From assembly GCA_046760105.1 (NCBI GenBank), contig JBHIDJ010000006.1, positions 10,091 through 74,090 of the forward strand: a DNA stretch of 64,000 nucleotides, given 5' to 3'. Shown in pieces: positions 8,417 to 17,203 of this stretch. The position numbers were made by a program, and so were the translations under genes. The stretch comes from JBHIDJ01 sp046760105 (GTDB taxonomy: Bacteria > Pseudomonadota > Gammaproteobacteria > Acidiferrobacterales > SPGG2). The notes under the pieces were generated by a model. It did no database searches. It saw only the letters and a list, made by a program, of their open reading frames with translations, and was not told where the DNA came from. Every line of letters begins with the position of its first letter. Position 1 is the stretch's first letter.

Positions 8417-9372
8417 CAGGGTATTGGAACCGACTCCAACAGGCGCTCTATCCTAGCATCCGCCGGCTCGTCCGCCGCACCTTCGCTGGGCCGCAGTCGG
8501 TGCGTCATTACGCTAGGTGCCACCGTTTGCACATCCTCAGGCAGGACCATGTCGCGCCCTTCGAGCAACGCCCACGCCTGTGCGCTATGCAATAGCGCGA
8601 GCCCCGCACGCGGCGACAGGCCATTGGCAAAACGCCCCGAGCGCCGCGTGGTGACAATCAGATCCTGTACATAGTCCAGCAATGCATCGCTGCCGTGAAT
8701 TCCACCGACATGCTGTTGTAGTGTCAGCAGTTGCTTACCATCGATGATCGGGATCAGGTTGGCCAGCATGTCGCGTCGGTCGCGGCCCTTTAATAGCGCG
8801 CGCTCGGCTTGCCTGTCTGGATAGCCCATCTCGATGCGCATTAGGAAGCGGTCGAGCTGTGACTCGGGCAACGGAAAGGTGCCGACCAGATGCCGGGGAT
8901 TCTGTGTGGCGATGACAAAAAAGGGTTCCGGCAACTTCTGCGTCTCGCCGTCGCTGGTTACTTGGCGTTCTTCCATCGCCTCGAGCAGCGCGCTCTGGGT
9001 TTTCGGTGTGGTGCGGTTGATCTCGTCGGCGAGCACCAGCTGGGCGAATATCGGTCCGGGATGAAAACGGAACTCCTGGCTTTCGAGCTGATAAACCGAC
9101 ACCCCAAGAATATCCGCCGGTAACAGGTCACTGGTGAATTGAATGCGATTGAACTTGAGCCCAAGCGCGTGTGCCAACACATGCGCGAGCGTGGTTTTGC
9201 CTACACCGGGCAAGTCCTCGATCAGCAGATGGCCACGGGCAAGCAAACACGCCAGCGCCAGGCGCACCTGTTTCTCCTTGCCCAACACCACCTGCCCTAC
9301 TTGGTTGATAATGGCTGTCAGTATCGAGCGGACATTCTCCGTCTGTCTTTCGGGCAGGTGGGTCATCGGCAT
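8416..9372 (-). CDS. MoxR-family AAA+ ATPase
   Basis: MoxR ATPases are AAA+ chaperones that mature or remodel partner proteins, commonly vWA/DUF58 partners. Of 318 residues, the N-terminal part carries Walker A DLPGVGKTTLAH, Walker B LVLADEINR and sensor 1 VIATQNP. An arginine-finger region follows, then the C-terminal lid domain with PSVMTHRLRP. The frame is open to a TTG at 9405. The ATG at 9372 (MPMTHLPERQ) is a more likely start and gives the usual length. It is the first gene of the operon and is divergent from mnmG across about 180 bp. Confidence 0.9.
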   Translation of the reverse strand: MPMTHLPERQTENVRSILTAIINQVGQVVLGKEKQVRLALACLLARGHLLIEDLPGVGKTTLAHVLAHALGLKFNRIQFTSDLLPADILGVSVYQLESQEFRFHPGPIFAQLVLADEINRTTPKTQSALLEAMEERQVTSDGETQKLPEPFFVIATQNPRHLVGTFPLPESQLDRFLMRIEMGYPDRQAERALLKGRDRRDMLANLIPIIDGKQLLTLQQHVGGIHGSDALLDYVQDLIVTTRRSGRFANGLSPRAGLALLHSAQAWALLEGRDMVLPEDVQTVAPSVMTHRLRPSEGAADEPADARIERLLESVPIP

Positions 9373-9550
9373 GTGCGTGAGGCTGCAGTGTGGGTTCGGC
9401 CGCAAGGCCTAAATATCTACCTACTTTATAGTCAATGACAACCTGGGTGTCACAGAGATCCACCCCTCGTTCGGTGGCGCATACATACCTAGCCGCTTGG
9501 CGATGGTGCTATGATGCGCGCCGGCAACCCGTTTGCGCTATGCATTAACC

Positions 9551-11425
9551 ATGTTTTATCCAGAACCCTATGACATCATCATCATCGGCGGCGGTCACGC
9601 CGGTACCGAAGCGGCCGCCGCCGCGGCTCGCATGGGCTGTAAAACCTTGCTGCTTACGCACAACATCGAAACCATTGGGCAGATGTCTTGCAACCCGGCG
9701 ATTGGCGGGATCGGCAAGGGACATCTGGTGAAGGAAATCGATGCCATGGGTGGGATTATGGCACGTGCGACCGATCGCGCCGGCATCCATTTTCGGGTGT
9801 TGAACGCGCGTAAGGGAGCGGCGGTCCGCGCCACGCGTGCGCAGGCGGATCGCGTATTGTACAAGGTCGCGGCGCGCAGCCTGCTGGAAGACCAGCCCAA
9901 CCTGACTCTGTTTCAGCAAGCAGCTGATGATCTCGTGGTCGAAGGCGATGAGGTCCGTGGTGTGCTAACGCAGATGGGCTTGGCCTTTCGCGCCCGCGCC
10001 GTCGTGTTGACCACCGGTACCTTCCTCGGCGGACGCATCCATATTGGTCTGTCCAACTATCAGGGCGGGCGCGCCGGTGATCCGCCGGCAAACGCATTGG
10101 CGGCGCGGTTGCGCGAGCTGCCGTTACACGTGGGTCGCCTTAAGACCGGTACACCGCCTCGCATTGACGGCAAAACGATTAACTACGCGCTCATGGAAGA
10201 ACAACCAGGCGACACGCCAACGCCTGTATTCTCGTATCTGGGCTCCGCCGCTGAACACCCGCCGCAGGTGCTGTGCCACATCACCCACACGAACGCGCAC
10301 ACGCATGAAATTATTCGTGCAGGTCTTGATCGCTCCCCGATGTACACCGGCGTCATCGACGGTGTCGGCCCGCGCTATTGCCCGTCGATCGAAGACAAGG
10401 TTGTGCGCTTTGCCGACAAGCACTCGCATCAGATCTTCGTCGAGCCGGAAGGCCTGAACACGAGCGAGATCTATCCAAACGGCATCTCCACCAGTTTGCC
10501 GTTCGACGTACAGTGGCAGCTGGTGCGTTCGATCAAGGGGTTCGAGCACGCCACCACCACGCGCCCAGGTTACGCCATCGAGTACGACTATTTCGACCCG
10601 CGCGGCCTGAAACCCACGCTGGAGACTAAAGTAATCACGGGCCTTTTCTTCGCCGGTCAGATCAACGGGACCACGGGTTACGAAGAAGCGGCAGCGCAGG
10701 GGCTTGTCGCCGGCATCAACGCCGCGCGGCACGTGCAGGGACGCGAGCCGTGGTGGCCGCGGCGTGACCAGGCCTACATGGGGGTGCTCATCGACGACCT
10801 TATTACCCGCGGTACGGATGAGCCCTATCGCATGTTCACCTCGCGCGCCGAGTACCGCCTGCTACTTCGTGAAGACAATGCCGATCTGCGCTTGACCGAA
10901 ATCGCACACCGCCTGGGATTGCTGGATGATCTCCGCTGGGCACGGTTTTGCGCCAAGCGTGATACGATCGAGGCAGAACGCGAGCGCCTCGCTAGCAGCT
11001 GGGTGCGTCCGGAAGAGATCTCGCGCGAGCAAGCCATCAAGGCCCTCGGGCAGCCACTAACCCGGGCGTGCACCGCGTTCGACCTGCTGCGCCGCCCGGA
11101 GCTGAGCTATGAGGCAATTGCTGGCCTGCTGGATGAAGGCGCGGTCGTTAGCGATCGCGCCGTCACCCAGCAGCTGGAGATTATGGCCAAGTACTCCGGG
11201 TACATCGAGCGGCAGGCGCGAGAGATCGAGAGCCATAGCAAGCACGAGAACACCGCATTGCCAACACAGTTGGATTACGGAGCGGTGCGCGGGCTTTCGG
11301 TCGAGGTCCAGCAGAAACTCAACGCGCACAGGCCGGCGACCCTGGGTCAGGCATCGCGGATCTCTGGCGTGACCCCGGCGGCGATCTCATTGTTGCTCGT
11401 GCATCTCAAGCGCAAACGCGCCTAA
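9551..11425 (+). CDS. mnmG: tRNA uridine-5-carboxymethylaminomethyl(34) synthesis enzyme MnmG
   Basis: MnmG (GidA) is the FAD-binding partner of MnmE in wobble-uridine modification. The 624-residue protein begins with the FAD dinucleotide-binding motif IIIIGGGHAGTEAA. It contains the conserved CNPAIGGIGKGHLVKEIDAMGG, a central GTFLGGRIHIG, and FFAGQINGTTGYEEAAAQG. The C-terminal helical domain, which contacts tRNA and MnmE, is complete (SRISGVTPAAISLLLVHLK). The frame is open from a TTG at 9533, but the ATG at 9551 gives the canonical N-terminus MFYPEPYDII. A heptad inverted repeat starts one base after its stop codon. Confidence 0.98.
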   Translation: MFYPEPYDIIIIGGGHAGTEAAAAAARMGCKTLLLTHNIETIGQMSCNPAIGGIGKGHLVKEIDAMGGIMARATDRAGIHFRVLNARKGAAVRATRAQADRVLYKVAARSLLEDQPNLTLFQQAADDLVVEGDEVRGVLTQMGLAFRARAVVLTTGTFLGGRIHIGLSNYQGGRAGDPPANALAARLRELPLHVGRLKTGTPPRIDGKTINYALMEEQPGDTPTPVFSYLGSAAEHPPQVLCHITHTNAHTHEIIRAGLDRSPMYTGVIDGVGPRYCPSIEDKVVRFADKHSHQIFVEPEGLNTSEIYPNGISTSLPFDVQWQLVRSIKGFEHATTTRPGYAIEYDYFDPRGLKPTLETKVITGLFFAGQINGTTGYEEAAAQGLVAGINAARHVQGREPWWPRRDQAYMGVLIDDLITRGTDEPYRMFTSRAEYRLLLREDNADLRLTEIAHRLGLLDDLRWARFCAKRDTIEAERERLASSWVRPEEISREQAIKALGQPLTRACTAFDLLRRPELSYEAIAGLLDEGAVVSDRAVTQQLEIMAKYSGYIERQAREIESHSKHENTALPTQLDYGAVRGLSVEVQQKLNAHRPATLGQASRISGVTPAAISLLLVHLKRKRA

Positions 11426-11524
11426 ACTCGTTAACTGTAAATCGTTAGTCGTGAAGCGAGACTACGGCGCTGGCGTAACGCCGCACAATTTACACCTCAC
11501 GGATCACGACTAACGGTTTTAACC
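11426..11524. repeat. Inverted array of degenerate heptads, TCGTGAA/TCACGAC family
   Basis: Immediately after the mnmG stop, five 7-base units lie at 11426-11460 and five units of the inverse sequence at 11490-11524, for example TCACGGA, TCACGAC and TAACGGT. The arms can pair: 11443-11454 is perfectly complementary to 11504-11515, and pairing extends to about 16 bp with one G-T pair. A smaller hairpin, GGCGTAACGCC, sits in the loop. The same heptad family recurs between glmU and glmS. Confidence 0.7.
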
Positions 11525-11698
11525 CACGGCGGGGTCAAGGTGTTGAACAGGCCGCACTACGGCGTTGACGGTTTCGTAGGCGATCGAGCCCGACTGACCG
11601 TCGGGCGCCGCCATCAAGTCGCGACTAGTTACACCCTGGTGGTCAGGGTGTGGTTATGACGTGCCTTGTAGCAATCGCTTGTCGGCAGCGGTACGCAC
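11525..11698. other. Intergenic stretch with a possible coding remnant
   Basis: This is the rest of the 337-bp gap between mnmG and the convergent DUF2914 gene. On the minus strand a short open frame runs from about 11660 down to the TAA at 11521-11523. It includes the phrase GSIAYETVNAVV, which looks protein-like, but it has no credible start and is only about 45 codons. I see nothing else. Confidence 0.2.
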
Positions 11699-11736
11699 AA
11701 AAAAAGAACCAGCGCGGATGGTGCCCGCGCTGGTTC
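11699..11736 (-). terminator. Rho-independent terminator of the DUF2914 gene
   Basis: A perfect 12-bp stem (GAACCAGCGCGG at 11706-11717 with CCGCGCTGGTTC at 11725-11736) has a 7-base loop and, read on the minus strand, is followed by seven T. It lies 27 bases beyond the stop codon of the minus-strand gene. Confidence 0.9.
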
Positions 11737-11762
11737 TGATTCTCAGAAACAAAATCAAGCTA

Positions 11763-12266
11763 CTATTGGCTGCCGCTCTCGCCTGTTGACATGCCCTGTT
11801 CAACCGAGCCGGTGACCGCGCCCGTGTAGAGGAACGTGGTTACGCTCAGCGGGCTGCCAGATGAATCGACCACCGAGACTTTCCAGTCACCCAACCACAT
11901 CGGTTCCAGATTCTTGCTCGAGTAGACCCGCCAACGTGCCCCGCCTATATGAAACGGGATCTCGGCCATGACTTGGCCGTTGTATTCCCAACGGTGCATG
12001 ATCGTCTCGCCCGCCATATCGCGAATTTCGGTAAAATAGTAGATCTTGGAGTTGTCATTGCTCAGGGTCGTAATCGAGTCGATCGGCTCGCGGTCCTGGA
12101 CGCCGCTCGTAACGGTCGCGCGGGCAACCCATCCAGCGCTCGGGGCAGTCGTAGTCGCTACCTCGGTCGCGGCAGCGCTCGGGTCCGAGTCCGCAGTGGT
12201 AGCCAGGGCGCTCTGCAGCGGAGCTGCGGTCAGTGTGGCGATTATCGCAATGCTTGCAAACCTCAT
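11763..12266 (-). CDS. DUF2914 domain-containing exported protein
   Basis: The 167-residue protein has a signal peptide (MRFASIAIIATLTAAPLQSALA), an Ala/Thr-rich spacer, and a C-terminal DUF2914 domain from about residue 50. That domain contains ATVTSGVQDREP, YYFTEI, HRWEYNGQ and GDWKVSVVD. DUF2914 is a beta-sheet domain found in periplasmic or membrane-bound proteins; its function is unknown. The frame is open to 12437, but the ATG at 12266 has a strong ribosome-binding site (AAGGAGG) and begins the signal peptide. It is monocistronic with its own strong terminator, which suggests independent and possibly high expression. Confidence 0.85.
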   Translation of the reverse strand: MRFASIAIIATLTAAPLQSALATTADSDPSAAATEVATTTAPSAGWVARATVTSGVQDREPIDSITTLSNDNSKIYYFTEIRDMAGETIMHRWEYNGQVMAEIPFHIGGARWRVYSSKNLEPMWLGDWKVSVVDSSGSPLSVTTFLYTGAVTGSVEQGMSTGESGSQ

Positions 12267-12490
12267 GGTTTCCTCCTTACGAAAAACATCAATTGCAGTA
12301 TGCCAGGCACCCCCGGCCGATGCGCCGGGATGGCACGATACGTTATTCACTGTAGACTCGCGGTCGAGGCCACGACACCATAACCGGACGAAGGGACGAA
12401 AACCCTGGACCAACCGCAAACTAGCAGCGACGGCCATTCATCCAGGACCCAACAGCGCTTACACTTCTGTGCCCCGAAAGGAGACCCTAC

Positions 12491-12946
12491 ATGCGCAACG
12501 CGACGATGCTTATTTTGATGGCGACACTGCTTTTCTCCGTTTTTGCCGCCAGGGCGGGCGGCTTGATGCTCACACGGAGCCACCACAGCGTCTCACAGAC
12601 GCTGGATCGTCTGGAGGCGGCGCTGCGGGTCAAGGGGCTAAAGATCTTCGCTCGCATTGATCATGGTGCTGGTGCCGGCGCGGCAGGGGTGTCATTGCGC
12701 CCGACGCAGCTGCTGATCTTCGGCAACCCGAAATTGGGCAGTCAGCTGTTTACCAGCAACCAAACAGCCGGCATCGATTTGCCCATGAAGGCGCTTGCGT
12801 GGGAGGATGCCGAGGGCCAAGTATGGGTCGCTTATAACGATCCGCAGTACATCGCCGATCGCCACAGGATCCACGATCGCGCCGCAGTAATCGAGAAAAT
12901 GAGCGGTGCGTTGAAGAAATTAGTGGGTCAGGCCACCCAGCGTTAA
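12491..12946 (+). CDS. DUF302 domain-containing exported protein
   Basis: The 151-residue protein starts with a signal peptide (residues 1-22, ending AARAGG). The DUF302 fold follows: an N-terminal SVSQTLDRLEAAL helix, KGLKIFARIDHG, then LLIFGNPKLGSQL and DLPMKALAWEDAEG. Related single-domain proteins are small alpha/beta dimers of uncertain function, some exported. A good ribosome-binding site (AAGGAGA) precedes the ATG. It lies 5 bases ahead of rsmG and is probably co-transcribed with it, although a functional tie is not evident. Confidence 0.87.
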   Translation: MRNATMLILMATLLFSVFAARAGGLMLTRSHHSVSQTLDRLEAALRVKGLKIFARIDHGAGAGAAGVSLRPTQLLIFGNPKLGSQLFTSNQTAGIDLPMKALAWEDAEGQVWVAYNDPQYIADRHRIHDRAAVIEKMSGALKKLVGQATQR

Positions 12947-12951
12947 GGACC

Positions 12952-13575
12952 TTGGAGCTTGCCGAGTGCCTCGCCACCGGGCTTGATGAGCTCGGTCTTT
13001 GTTCCACCCCGGCGGCGCACGGGAAGTTGTTGCAGTATGTTCGGCTGCTGGAAAAGTGGAATCGGGTTTATAATCTGACCGCTGTGCGCGACGCGCGAGC
13101 CATGGTTACGCGCCACATTCTGGACAGCGCTGCCATAGTGCCTTGGGTTATGGGGCCGCGGGTGCTCGATGTCGGCACAGGCGCGGGTTTGCCCGGGATA
13201 CCACTGGCGTTGTTGCTACCGGCAACACGGTTCGTGTTGCTCGATAGCAGGGCCAAGAAATCACGTTTTGTTCGGCAGGTCGTAGCGGAATTGGAACTCG
13301 CCAACGTTGAAGTGGTTTGCGAGCGCGCCGAGAAGTTCCAGCCGGCGCACAAATTCGATACCCTGGCTACACGTGCACTCGCACCTATTACAGATATTCT
13401 TGCAACAAGTGGCCATTTGTGTGCCGCGGCTGGCCATATCCTGATTATGAAAGGCACCTATCCGCGGGAGGAACTCACTGACATTCCGGATGATTACGCG
13501 CTCGCCGATATCAAGCGGCTGCACGTCCCCGGCCTGGCTGCGGAACGCCACCTCGTGATCATCGAAAGGCGGTAA
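12952..13575 (+). CDS. rsmG: 16S rRNA (guanine(527)-N7)-methyltransferase RsmG
   Basis: RsmG (GidB) methylates N7 of G527 of 16S rRNA using S-adenosylmethionine; its loss gives low-level streptomycin resistance in several bacteria. The 207-residue protein has the family features: KWNRVYNLTAVRD, the SAM loop LDVGTGAGLPGIPLAL, LLDSRAKKSRF, and a late ATRALAP. It starts with TTG at 12952; the AAGGA ribosome-binding site overlaps the stop codon of the previous gene. It precedes parAB in the classical order. Confidence 0.95.
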   Translation: MELAECLATGLDELGLCSTPAAHGKLLQYVRLLEKWNRVYNLTAVRDARAMVTRHILDSAAIVPWVMGPRVLDVGTGAGLPGIPLALLLPATRFVLLDSRAKKSRFVRQVVAELELANVEVVCERAEKFQPAHKFDTLATRALAPITDILATSGHLCAAAGHILIMKGTYPREELTDIPDDYALADIKRLHVPGLAAERHLVIIERR

Positions 13576-13588
13576 AGAGCCGGCCACT

Positions 13589-14356
13589 ATGGGCAAGATA
13601 ATCGCTATCGCTAATCAAAAGGGGGGCGTCGGAAAGACCACCACTGGCATTAATCTCGCCGCCTCACTGGTGAAGACGCGCCGCCGGGTCATGCTGATCG
13701 ACTTGGATCCGCAGGGTAACGCCACCATGGGGAGCGGAGTGAACAAGCAAGAACTGGCGACCAGCACTTATGAGGCCCTCATTGGTCATGCATCGATCGC
13801 TGCGGCTCGCATCTGCGTGGATGCCGGTTATGATCTGGTGCCAGCTAATGACGATTTGTCGGGCACGCAGGTCGAGTTGATCAACCTCGAGCGTCGTGAA
13901 TGTCGATTGCGCGACGCATTGGCGAACGTCCGCGATCAATACGACTATGTACTCGTCGACTGTCCGCCGGCGTTGAATTTGCTAACGGTTAACGCATTGG
14001 TGGCGGCGCACACGGTCATGATTCCCATGCAATGCGAGTACTACGCACTCGAAGGTTTGACCGCGCTCTTGAATATCATTAGCAAGATTCGTGAGTCCTT
14101 AAACCCGCAGCTCAAGATTGAGGGCCTGCTACGCACGATGTTCGATCCACGCAATAACCTGGACAACGAAGTCTCCGCGCAGCTCAGGCAACATTTCGGC
14201 GACAAACTTTATCGTACGATCATCCCACGCAATGTGCGGCTTGCGGAAGCGCCCAGCTACGGCAAGCCGGTGATCAATTACGATATGCAGTCCAAAGGTG
14301 CGCAGGCATACCTGGCGCTAGCGGGCGAGATCTTGCGACGCAATGAGGCGGCATAA
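13589..14356 (+). CDS. parA: Chromosome-partitioning ATPase ParA (Soj)
   Basis: ParA is a Walker-type ATPase that binds the nucleoid non-specifically and moves ParB-parS complexes to segregate the origin. The 255-residue protein opens with the deviant Walker A QKGGVGKTTTGINLA. Walker A' LIDLDPQGNATMG and Walker B VLVDCPPALNLLT follow. There is no long N-terminal extension, as expected for a chromosomal Soj-type ParA. parB starts 13 bases downstream, and the pair follows rsmG as in most gammaproteobacteria. Confidence 0.96.
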   Translation: MGKIIAIANQKGGVGKTTTGINLAASLVKTRRRVMLIDLDPQGNATMGSGVNKQELATSTYEALIGHASIAAARICVDAGYDLVPANDDLSGTQVELINLERRECRLRDALANVRDQYDYVLVDCPPALNLLTVNALVAAHTVMIPMQCEYYALEGLTALLNIISKIRESLNPQLKIEGLLRTMFDPRNNLDNEVSAQLRQHFGDKLYRTIIPRNVRLAEAPSYGKPVINYDMQSKGAQAYLALAGEILRRNEAA

Positions 14357-14369
14357 TGAGGCCACGACA

Positions 14370-15227
14370 ATGAGCGACAAGAAACCACGACTGGGTCGCG
14401 GGCTCGACGCGCTGCTGGACGCAACCGTCAAGCCTTTGCCCGGCAGGGAGGCGCTGCGTAACATTCCGATCGATCTGCTTCAACGCGGCAAGTATCAACC
14501 GCGTACGCATATCGATAAGCGTGCGCTCAACGAACTCGCCGATTCAATTCGTACCGAGGGGTTGGTACAACCCATTGTGGTACGTGAACTGAAGAACGGG
14601 AATTATGAGATCATCGCCGGCGAAAGACGGTGGCGCGCCGCGCAGATAGTCGGTCTCGATACGATACCCGCGATGGTGCGCAGAGTCCCGGATGAAGCTG
14701 TAATTGCGATCGCCCTCATTGAGAACATTCAACGCGAAGACCTGAACCCATTGGAAGAAGCATCGGCGTTACAGCGCTTGCTGAATGAATTCGGCATGAC
14801 TCATCAACAGGTGGCGACGCGAGTGGGACGCTCACGTGCCGCCGTCACCAATATACTGCGGCTGCTCACACTCAATAGCGATGTGCGTACCTTGCTGGAA
14901 CAAGGTAAGCTCGATATGGGCCACGCGCGCGCGCTGTTGGCGTTGACCGGGAAAGCACAGAGCCAGGTGGCTCGCCAGGTGGCAAGACAAGGCCTGTCTG
15001 TGCGTGCGACCGAAGCCCTTGTGCGTCGTCGCCTGAAGCAAACGACGACTCGCAAGACACCACACCGGGGATCGGTTGACCCAGATACCCGCGCTTTGCA
15101 AGACCGGCTATCGGAGCGATTGGGCGCCAAGGTGCGCATCGTGCACAAGCGCAGTGGTAGAGGAACATTGATCATCCACTATAACAGCACGGAGGAGCTG
15201 GAGGGCATATTGAGTCACATTCGGTAA
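14370..15227 (+). CDS. parB: Chromosome-partitioning protein ParB (Spo0J)
   Basis: ParB is a CTP-dependent clamp that loads at parS and spreads on DNA to organise and segregate the origin. The 285-residue protein has the N-terminal ParA-interacting LGRGLDALL, the ParB/Srx CTPase domain with GERRWRAAQ and ENIQREDLNPLEEA, the central helix-turn-helix (TRVGRSRAAVTNILRLL), and a basic linker before the dimerisation domain. The frame is open from 14343, but the ATG at 14370 gives the canonical MSDKKPRLGRGL. I saw no canonical parS (TGTTTCACGTGAAACA) in the window by eye. Confidence 0.96.
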   Translation: MSDKKPRLGRGLDALLDATVKPLPGREALRNIPIDLLQRGKYQPRTHIDKRALNELADSIRTEGLVQPIVVRELKNGNYEIIAGERRWRAAQIVGLDTIPAMVRRVPDEAVIAIALIENIQREDLNPLEEASALQRLLNEFGMTHQQVATRVGRSRAAVTNILRLLTLNSDVRTLLEQGKLDMGHARALLALTGKAQSQVARQVARQGLSVRATEALVRRRLKQTTTRKTPHRGSVDPDTRALQDRLSERLGAKVRIVHKRSGRGTLIIHYNSTEELEGILSHIR

Positions 15228-15326
15228 TTGGCGGTGCTGAAGGACGAGCGCTGGCGGTTACCTTGTTTGGCGCCTATAAGTTAAGTTAAGGAGTGGCGAA
15301 GGTTGCCCCGAAAGGAGGCGTCTGTG

Positions 15327-15653
15327 ATGAGAAAAACGCTGTTGAGTCTTGTTGTCAGCCTCGTATTAGCCAGCGCTGTTTGGGGGCAGGAGCGACCCGA
15401 GGATGTGCTACGGGCGGCGCAAGCGGGAGACCCGGAAGCCCAGTTGGAGATGGGGATCCTGTATGAGTTCGGCTTCTTTATGGAGGGCAACGACATCCCC
15501 GCACTGGCCTGGTATATGCTCGCCGCCAAGCAGGGCAACCAGAGGGCCGTAAAGCGGCGGGATCTACTGATGACCCGGATGAGCCAACCGGACATCGACC
15601 AGGCCCGCTCACAGAGCGGGCAACTGCTGCATAGCCAGCCTGACATGCAATAA
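15327..15653 (+). CDS. Small exported Sel1-like repeat protein
   Basis: The 108-residue protein has a signal peptide (MRKTLLSLVVSLVLASAVWG) and one Sel1-like/TPR motif (DPEAQLEMGILYEFG...ALAWYMLAAKQGN). Sel1 repeats mediate protein-protein contacts. The ATG at 15327 has a strong ribosome-binding site (AAGGAGG at 15312-15318). It stands between parB and the ATP synthase operon and is probably its own unit. The partner and role are unknown. Confidence 0.82.
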   Translation: MRKTLLSLVVSLVLASAVWGQERPEDVLRAAQAGDPEAQLEMGILYEFGFFMEGNDIPALAWYMLAAKQGNQRAVKRRDLLMTRMSQPDIDQARSQSGQLLHSQPDMQ

Positions 15654-15836
15654 GGCCCGGATACACCCGCCATAAGCCCCATCGTGGCTAGGCCATCATC
15701 GGGCTGTACAAGCATACCCAACTGTTAACCGCCACCGGTTCGCGCATGCAACCGGCGTTTGGCGTGCAACGGCTGCCCCAGTTCTGGGCAGGTTAGAACT
15801 GCAATGCGATGATAGGAGCTGCTCGCCGGCCTCGTG

Positions 15837-15866
15837 TTGACCCCTTAATACCGTGACATTTATACT
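15837..15866 (+). promoter_or_regulatory. Likely sigma-70 promoter of the ATP synthase operon
   Basis: A -35 box TTGACC (15837-15842) and a -10 box TATACT (15861-15866) are separated by 18 bp, about 50 bases ahead of the atpI start. Each differs from consensus at one position. Its place at the head of the atp operon makes this the best promoter candidate in the window. The rest of the 15654-15916 gap shows no gene. Confidence 0.6.
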
Positions 15867-15916
15867 GGCCGCGAATAGGCCACCGCGGGTCCATGGAATA
15901 ACGATACTCAAGGCGA

Positions 15917-16306
15917 ATGGGCTACGCAGCCGCTTTGTTATCAAAAACCGTCCGCCGCGTTGCATTCGTCCAGTCCCTGTTAGTTCTGCTTGTCGCTACG
16001 GCGTCGCTGTCGGTCCAGGGATGGGATAGCGCGGTGTCGGCTTGCTACGGTGGCGTAATCAGTATTCTGTGCGCATTTTTGCTGGGATGGCGTGTTCGTC
16101 GCGCAGGCGACCTCGTCTGGCAAGGGTCGAAACTGGGCACCTTATCGCTGTGTCTGGGGATGGCGGAGCGTTTTGGCATCGCGCTTGTCGGTTTTGCTTT
16201 TGGCATCGGGGTGTTGCACTTGCCGGCGGTGCCACAGGTCGCCGCCTTTGCCTTGAGCCAGTTTGCGTACTTTGCCGCGGTAAAACCTCCTTCACCGGGG
16301 TATTAG
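15917..16306 (+). CDS. atpI: ATP synthase protein I
   Basis: AtpI is a small membrane protein encoded at the head of many atp operons; it assists assembly of the c-ring and is not part of the final enzyme. The 129-residue protein has four predicted membrane segments, with a short basic loop (GWRVRRAG) between the second and third. The conserved YGGVIS segment near residue 44 fits the family. Its position directly before atpB is decisive for this poorly conserved family. Confidence 0.85.
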   Translation: MGYAAALLSKTVRRVAFVQSLLVLLVATASLSVQGWDSAVSACYGGVISILCAFLLGWRVRRAGDLVWQGSKLGTLSLCLGMAERFGIALVGFAFGIGVLHLPAVPQVAAFALSQFAYFAAVKPPSPGY

Positions 16307-16346
16307 TCGAGCTGGGAGTGACCTTCAGGGTTGAGAATACAAGCGT

Positions 16347-17159
16347 ATGAGTGAAAGGGCTGCCCCCGCGACTGACGATCCGGTTCAATATATCAACCAC
16401 CATCTGACAAATTGGCAGCTTGGTGATGGCTTTTGGGCGCTCAATCTCGACACCCTGCTGTTCGGTTGGCTTCTCGGTGGGACAATCGTGTTCGCCGGCT
16501 GGCGAGTCGGGCGCAAACTTGAGTTCGAACGGCCGCGTGGTTTGCAGAATGTGCTGGAAACGGTGGTCGAGTTTGTGGATGCGCAGGTCAAAGAAGTTTT
16601 CCCAGGTCGTGATCCACTGATCGGACCGCTCGCTATCACCATCTTCCTGTGGGTGTTCCTGATGAACGCCATGGATCTGGTGCCGGTGGACCTGCTTCCC
16701 AAGGTGGCGGAGATCATAGGGGTAAATCTATTCGGCGCCGATCCACACCACGTCTACCTCAAGGTGGTGCCGACAACGGATCTCGCGACCACCTTCGGTC
16801 TTTCATTGTCGGTGTTCACGCTCGTTATCATCTATAACATCAAGACCCGGGGCCCGATCGGATATATGAAGATGTTCCTGTTCCATCCATTCGGCAAATG
16901 GATGATGCCCCTCAATTTTGTCATGACGGCGGTCGAAGAGATCGCCAAGCCAGTTAGCCTCGCGCTGCGCCTTTTTGGCAACATGTTTGCGGGCGAGCTG
17001 ATCTTTCTGTTGCTTGCGCTGATGCCGTGGTGGATCCAGTGGGCACCGACCTTAGTGTGGGCCATTTTTCACATCCTCATCATCACACTGCAAGCGTTCA
17101 TCTTCATGATCTTGAGCGTGGTGTATCTCGGCATGACGCAGCAACAAGAGGAGCACTGA
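16347..17159 (+). CDS. atpB: F0F1 ATP synthase subunit a
   Basis: Subunit a forms the two proton half-channels against the c-ring. Of 270 residues, most lie in membrane helices. The essential arginine is in ALRLFGNMFAGE near residue 210. The family also shows FLMNAMDLVPVDLLP and the C-terminal ILIITLQAFIFMILSVVYL. It is the first structural gene of the operon and lies 40 bases after atpI. Confidence 0.97.
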   Translation: MSERAAPATDDPVQYINHHLTNWQLGDGFWALNLDTLLFGWLLGGTIVFAGWRVGRKLEFERPRGLQNVLETVVEFVDAQVKEVFPGRDPLIGPLAITIFLWVFLMNAMDLVPVDLLPKVAEIIGVNLFGADPHHVYLKVVPTTDLATTFGLSLSVFTLVIIYNIKTRGPIGYMKMFLFHPFGKWMMPLNFVMTAVEEIAKPVSLALRLFGNMFAGELIFLLLALMPWWIQWAPTLVWAIFHILIITLQAFIFMILSVVYLGMTQQQEEH

Positions 17160-17203
17160 CCAGTTTTTCAAACTTCGTTCGAAATATAAAAAGGAGACCG
17201 CCA

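Noticed and set aside
11521..11660. Possible gene fragment on the minus strand with GSIAYETVNAVV
   Set aside because: Only about 45 codons, no start and no confident family match; a faint resemblance to an alanine racemase tail is not enough to call a pseudogene.
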